DNA from: Streptomyces exfoliatus | GTDB taxonomy: Bacteria > Actinomycetota > Actinomycetes > Streptomycetales > Streptomycetaceae | Assembly (NCBI RefSeq): GCF_000725545.1 | Contig: NZ_JNZP01000001.1 | Span: 124,001-188,000, forward strand | Reading direction: 5' to 3' | DNA length: 64,000 bases | Shown: one piece after another, positions 60,208 to 64,000 of the stretch | Position numbering within the stretch: position 1 is the first letter of the stretch | How the letters are laid out: each line of letters starts with the position of its first letter | The notes under the pieces: model-generated | Seen by the model: only the letters and a program-made list of their open reading frames with translations | Database searches by the model: none | What the model was told of the DNA's origin: nothing | Translations under genes and position numbers: made by a program

Positions 60208-61242
60208 CTACGAGCCCTGTGCGCCCACCACGCCCTGGAGCCGGCCCGTGACCGTCACCGCGTCGCGGTCCGTGCCCGCCGGCTTCACCAGGACCACCTG
60301 GTCGGACACCCACTCCTTGGTGACCGTGTTCTTGACCTCGCCGGTCAGCAGCGCCTTGACGCCCGGGTCGACCTTCGGCCGGTAGCCCGGCGCCGCCGTC
60401 TGCCGCTCGAAGTACCGGGTCGCGAAGAAGACGAGCGCGCCGCCGTCCTTCGTCCGCAGTCCGAGCGGCGCGAAGTCGCCCTGGTTCGCGGCCCGGTCGA
60501 GGTACTGGGTGGCGAGTCCCGGCCGCTTGGCCGCCTTCTGCCGCTGCTCGCGCCACGCCGTCGTGTGCGGCCCCGCCGCGAACGTCCCCGGCCGCCCGTC
60601 CTTCAGGAACGAGGCGTACTGCCCGCCGAGGTCCTGGGGCGCGACCGCGTAAGCGTCGCTGTCCGCCTCGACCGGCACCGCGTACCCGTCCTCCTCGGCG
60701 AACTCCGGCACCTCGGAGGGGGTGAGGATCACCAGGTGGGCGACCTCCCACAGCTGCTGCGGCCCGTTGCGGACGAAGACCAGGATCCAGCGCTGGTCCT
60801 CGGAGCCCGCGGCGTCCCGGTTGGCGTCGGTGTCCGCGAGGAACCAGCGCGGCCAGCCCGCCTTGCGGGGCAGGACGAACCGCGCGTCCGTCAGTTCGAG
60901 GGGCTGGTGATTCGGGTTGCCGCCCGGGCTCGTGACCGCCCCCGCGCGCAGGCCCGCCTGGTTGATCTCCCCGAGCGGACCGGTGACCCGGCCCGCGACG
61001 AGGGCCGGGTCGTACGCCTTGTCGGCCCGGTTGTAGGCGCTCGTGAAGTCGGCGAGTGCCTGCGCGGCCTCGGCCTTCGTCGCCGGCGGCATCAGGGCGA
61101 GCTCGCCGTGCACCGTCACACAGCCGCTCGCCGTCAGGGCGAGGGCGGTCGCGGCCGCCGTCGCCGCAAGGAGCCTCACAGGCCGTGCCGACCACCGCTC
61201 AAGCGGTCGTCCCGGCGCTCGCCTCAGCGTCAGCCTTCTCAT
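60208..61242 (-). CDS. Lipoprotein, downstream gene of the efe operon
   Basis: 344 aa. A long Arg-rich n-region is followed by the hydrophobic core and the lipobox TASGC (Cys41), then a globular domain with FVLPRKAGWPRWFLADT and RWILVFVRNGPQQLWEVAHL. ATG 61242 is used, which overlaps efeU by 44 bp; GTG 61179 would give a shorter signal peptide without an RBS. The family is unrecognised and is not part of the standard EfeUOB system. Co-transcription suggests an accessory extracytoplasmic role, not proven. Confidence 0.75.
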   Translation of the reverse strand: MRRLTLRRAPGRPLERWSARPVRLLAATAAATALALTASGCVTVHGELALMPPATKAEAAQALADFTSAYNRADKAYDPALVAGRVTGPLGEINQAGLRAGAVTSPGGNPNHQPLELTDARFVLPRKAGWPRWFLADTDANRDAAGSEDQRWILVFVRNGPQQLWEVAHLVILTPSEVPEFAEEDGYAVPVEADSDAYAVAPQDLGGQYASFLKDGRPGTFAAGPHTTAWREQRQKAAKRPGLATQYLDRAANQGDFAPLGLRTKDGGALVFFATRYFERQTAAPGYRPKVDPGVKALLTGEVKNTVTKEWVSDQVVLVKPAGTDRDAVTVTGRLQGVVGAQGS

Positions 61243-62080
61243 CGGTCGCCTTCTGCTTCTTCACCCGCGCGGACGGACCCGACCCTATCGGGGCCAGGAA
61301 CAGCGCGAGCGTCGGGACCAGATACAGCGCCCACACCGTGACCTGAAGGACCGTCGGGTCCGGCTGGAAGTTGAAGACGCCCTTGAGGAGCGTGCCGTAC
61401 CAGCTGTCCGGCGGGATCGTCGCCGAGACGTCGAAGGCCTTGTTCGCGAGGCCGTCGAGGAAGCGGGCCTCCTGGAGGTCGTGCACGCCGTACGCGAGCA
61501 CCCCTGCCGCCACCACGACCAGCATCCCGCCGGTCCAGGTGAAGAACCTCGCCAGGTCGATCCTGAGCGCGCCCCGGTAGAACAGCCAGCCGAGCAGCAC
61601 CGCCGTGAGCAGCCCGAGGAGGACCCCGGTCAGCGGCGCGTACGAGCCGTCGGACGAGGCCCGTACCGAAGCCCAGACGAAGAGGGCCGTCTCCAGGCCC
61701 TCTCGGCCCACCGCCAGGAAGGCGGTGGCGACCAGGGCCCCCGTGCCCATCCGCAGGGCCGCGTCCAGCTTGCCGTGCAGCTCGTCCCTGAGGTGCCGGG
61801 CCGTGCGCCGCATCCAGAAGACCATCCAGGTCACGAGGACGACGGCGACGATCGACAGCGTGCCGCCGAGCAGCTCCTGCGCCTCGAACGTCAGCTCCTG
61901 CGAGCCGAACTCGAGACCGGCGCCGAAGGCCAGGGACACGCCGACGGCCACGCCGACGCCGATCCAGATCGGCCTCAGGGCGTCCCGCCGGCCGGTCTTC
62001 ACCAGGTACGCGATGAGGATGCAGACGACCAGACTGGCCTCAAGGCCTTCGCGCAGGCCGATCAGATAGTTGCCGAACAC
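61199..62080 (-). CDS. efeU: Iron permease EfeU (FTR1 family)
   Basis: 293 aa, seven transmembrane helices. The two iron-binding REGLE motifs are in LIGLREGLEASLVV (about 7-20) and LAVGREGLETALFVW (about 132-146). It carries Fe(III), produced by oxidation in the periplasm-like space, into the cell, working with EfeO and EfeB. The C-terminal tail is Lys/Glu/Ala-rich. Third gene of the operon, 30 nt after efeB. Confidence 0.95.
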   Translation of the reverse strand: MFGNYLIGLREGLEASLVVCILIAYLVKTGRRDALRPIWIGVGVAVGVSLAFGAGLEFGSQELTFEAQELLGGTLSIVAVVLVTWMVFWMRRTARHLRDELHGKLDAALRMGTGALVATAFLAVGREGLETALFVWASVRASSDGSYAPLTGVLLGLLTAVLLGWLFYRGALRIDLARFFTWTGGMLVVVAAGVLAYGVHDLQEARFLDGLANKAFDVSATIPPDSWYGTLLKGVFNFQPDPTVLQVTVWALYLVPTLALFLAPIGSGPSARVKKQKATDEKADAEASAGTTA

Positions 62081-62110
62081 GCCGGTTCCCTCCCTGGGGT
62101 ACCTGAGGAG

Positions 62111-63361
62111 TCACGAGAACAGCGCACGGCCCCACCAGTCGTCCCTGTCCCGGACGCCCGGCGGGATCGCGAACAGCGCCGAACCCACGTGCTGGATGTA
62201 CTCGTTGAGGACGTCGGAGGCCAGCGAGGTCTGCACCGGGACGAAGCCGGTACGGACGTCCCGCTGGTACGCCAGGAAGAACAGGCCCGCGTCGAGCCGC
62301 CCGAGCCCGTCCGTGCCGTCGGTGAAGGAGTAGCCGCGCCGCAGGAGCGTCGCCCCGCCGTTGCTGTCCGGGTGCGCGAGCCGGACGTGCGCGTCCGGCT
62401 TCATCGCCTTCAGGAACGGCTCGTCGTGCTCCCTCGCCTTGCCGACCGCAGCGCCCTCGCGCTTGTCGCGGCCGAAGATGTCCTCCTGTTCGGCGAGCGG
62501 CGTACGGTCCCAGGTCTCGACGTTCATCCGGATGCGGCGGGCGACGAGGTACGAGCCGCCGTCCATCCAGGCGGCGCCGCCCTCGGCGTCCCTGCCGGAG
62601 ACCCACACGTGCTTCGCGAGCCGCTCGGTGTCGGTGCCCGCGATGTTGCGGGTGCCGTCCTTGAAGCCGAACAGGTTGCGCGGCGTCTGGGCGTCGGGGG
62701 TCGTCGACGACGTCTTGCCGAAGCCCAGCTGGGACCAGCGCACCGCGACCTTGCCGAAGCCGATCCGCGCCAGGTTCCGGATGGCGTGCACCGCGACCTG
62801 CGGGTCGTCCGCGCACGCCTGGACGCACAGGTCACCGCCGCTGCGCGCCGGATCCAGGTTGTCGCCGGGGAACCTGGGCAGCTCCACCAGCGCCCCGGGC
62901 CGCTTGTCCTTCAGCCCGAAGCGCCCGTCGAAGAGCGTGGGGCCGAAGCCGATGGTGAGGGTGAGACGGGACGGCTTGAGGCCCAGGGCCTCGCCGGTGT
63001 CGTCGGGCGGCGCCTCCGGCAGCCCGCCGTACGCGCCGCCGCCGACCTCGGCGCCGGCCGTCATGCGCTCGGCGGCCCGTGTCCAGTCCTTGAGGAGCTG
63101 GACGACCTCGGCGCGGTCCTCCGTCCGCACGTCGAAGGCCGCGAAGTGCAGCCGGTCCTGCACGGGAGTGGCGATGCCGGCCTGGTGCGTGCCGTGGAAC
63201 GGCACGGCGGAGCCGCCGTCGGCGACCGGGACGGGGGCGTCCCCGTCAGCGGCCAGCAGGGCCGCGCCGCCTGCCGCGGCGGCGAGCCCGGCACCGCCCA
63301 GGGCGATCACCGTACGGCGGGAGGGCGCCGTGGCTTCGGCTTCCCTGTCGTCCTCGGACAT
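62111..63361 (-). CDS. efeB: Deferrochelatase/peroxidase EfeB (Dyp-type)
   Basis: 416 aa, exported by Tat: APSRRTVIALGGAGLAA near 13-29. The Dyp motif GFKDGTRN (GxxDG) lies near 235, with the proximal heme His in the C-terminal half and the distal Asp/Arg in GFKDG and the later RRGYSFTDG. In E. coli it removes iron from heme or oxidises ferrous iron for EfeU. The ATG follows GGACGGGGAC. Lies between efeO and efeU. Confidence 0.95.
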   Translation of the reverse strand: MSEDDREAEATAPSRRTVIALGGAGLAAAAGGAALLAADGDAPVPVADGGSAVPFHGTHQAGIATPVQDRLHFAAFDVRTEDRAEVVQLLKDWTRAAERMTAGAEVGGGAYGGLPEAPPDDTGEALGLKPSRLTLTIGFGPTLFDGRFGLKDKRPGALVELPRFPGDNLDPARSGGDLCVQACADDPQVAVHAIRNLARIGFGKVAVRWSQLGFGKTSSTTPDAQTPRNLFGFKDGTRNIAGTDTERLAKHVWVSGRDAEGGAAWMDGGSYLVARRIRMNVETWDRTPLAEQEDIFGRDKREGAAVGKAREHDEPFLKAMKPDAHVRLAHPDSNGGATLLRRGYSFTDGTDGLGRLDAGLFFLAYQRDVRTGFVPVQTSLASDVLNEYIQHVGSALFAIPPGVRDRDDWWGRALFS

Positions 63362-63387
63362 GTCCCCGTCCTTCCGTGAAGGCTCGA

Positions 63388-64000
63388 CTACTTGACGACG
63401 GCGGCGGCGAGCTTGGAGAGCGGCTCGGCCAGCGCGTTGACGCCGTCCGACAGCTCCTTGCGCTCGGCCGGGCCGACCTTGTCGTACGAGGTGAAGACGT
63501 AGCTGTTCTTGTCCGTGCGGTACTTGTCGAGCAGCGTGTTCAGCGCGGCGAACTGCTTGTCCAGTTCGGCCACGAGCTTCGCGTCGTTCTTCGCGGCGAC
63601 CGGCTTGAGCAGCTCGAAGGACTTCTGCGCGCCCTCGACGTTGGCCTTGAAGTCGACGAGGTCGGTGTGGGAGTAGCGCTCCTCCTCGCCGGTGACCTTG
63701 CCGGTGGCGACCTCGTCCAGGAGCTCCTTGGCGCCGTTGGCCATGGAGGTCGGGGTGATCTCGGCCTTGCCGACCCGCTTCACCCAGTCCGCGAGGTCCT
63801 TGTCGAGGGTGTCGGCGAGGGTCTTCTCGGCGGCGCCGATCTTCTTGTCCTGCCAGAGCGCCTTCTCCAGGCGGTGCCAGCCGGTCCAGTCCTTCGCCGG
63901 GTCCTGACCCGCTTCGAGGCCGTCCTCGCGGACGTCGACCTTGGGGTCGATGTCGCCGAAGGACTCGGCGACGGGCTCGGTGCGCTCCCAGCCGATGCGG
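63388..64000 (-). CDS. efeO: Iron-uptake protein EfeO (imelysin/M75 domain), C-terminal part
   Basis: The 3' 203 codons are present; the gene continues past 64000. Seen on the minus strand: FGDIDPKVDVREDGLEAG, DWTGWHRLEKALW (with the conserved GxHxxE-type metal motif), EKTLADTLDKDLADW, EERYSHTDLVDFKANVEG and a C-terminal LSKLAAAVVK. The M75/imelysin domain binds iron outside the cell. Internal GTGs exist but are not starts. First gene of efeO-efeB-efeU. Confidence 0.93.
   Translation of the reverse strand, partial: RIGWERTEPVAESFGDIDPKVDVREDGLEAGQDPAKDWTGWHRLEKALWQDKKIGAAEKTLADTLDKDLADWVKRVGKAEITPTSMANGAKELLDEVATGKVTGEEERYSHTDLVDFKANVEGAQKSFELLKPVAAKNDAKLVAELDKQFAALNTLLDKYRTDKNSYVFTSYDKVGPAERKELSDGVNALAEPLSKLAAAVVK

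Noticed and set aside
61043..63379. 778-codon plus-strand frame opposite the efe operon
   Set aside because: Antisense to efeU and efeB, which carry REGLE and Dyp motifs; Arg/Glu/Val-biased composition.

Overview
High-GC actinobacterial chromosome, almost certainly Streptomyces. The evidence is the G/C-rich third codon positions, many GTG starts, overlapping stop/start pairs, many lipoproteins, an XRE-DUF5753/DUF397/ATPase whiJ-type trio, a class A RNase P RNA and twin-arginine exported enzymes. There is no phage, integrase, CRISPR or tRNA signal. Gene density is high. The only gene-free stretch longer than 300 bases (42220-42729) is filled by the RNase P RNA and its terminator.

Layout. (1) 1-1645: minus-strand operon of two exported proteins behind a cobalamin riboswitch. 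(2) 1683-11708: MBL hydrolase, divergent aldehyde dehydrogenase-ferredoxin operon, two paralogous lipoproteins, a KstR-type TetR regulator, a glycosyltransferase-methyltransferase-toroid protein operon, a lipoprotein and an Rv3520c-type F420 oxidoreductase. (3) 11795-20632: envelope and housekeeping genes (amidase, repeat-rich membrane protein, methyltransferase, whiJ-like trio, secreted EEP-fold enzyme). (4) 20684-30426: alpha/beta hydrolase, then a sterol-type catabolic block: FadE34-like fused acyl-CoA dehydrogenase, Ltp1-like thiolase, MFS exporter, truncated response regulator, MaoC hydratase, zinc alcohol dehydrogenase and Hsd4A-like SDR. (5) 30535-40252: beta-propeller-like protein, iron-box siderophore-binding lipoprotein, conserved Nif3 / zinc ribbon / RNase H-phosphatase operon, KDPG aldolase, YaaA, RNB nuclease. 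(6) 40197-50511: MerR operon, rnpB, WYL regulator/VOC pair, serine hydrolase, two-component system, PASTA-excalibur protein. (7) 50536-60150: a MITE-like element, SDR, PhoD phosphatase, Gfo/Idh/MocA oxidoreductase, Bcr/CflA exporter, Rsm22-type methyltransferase, dimethylargininase, TetR, Prim-Pol protein. (8) 60208-64000: iron-uptake operon efeO-efeB-efeU plus a lipoprotein.

How it works together. The most coherent signal is a scattered steroid-side-chain-type catabolic regulon. A KstR homologue is encoded here, and 14-bp boxes fitting the mycobacterial KstR consensus TnnAACnnGTTnnA lie before kstR and the glycosyltransferase, before the fused acyl-CoA dehydrogenase and before the MaoC hydratase, with a one-mismatch copy before the aldehyde dehydrogenase. 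A second palindrome, CTGACG-N3-CGTCAG, recurs at three of those promoters and before the F420 oxidoreductase, suggesting a second, unidentified regulator. Other themes are B12/cobalt (riboswitch) and iron (iron-box lipoprotein, efe operon). Two CTAG-bounded palindromic elements supply stop codons to neighbouring genes, and one abuts a response regulator that has lost its DNA-binding domain.
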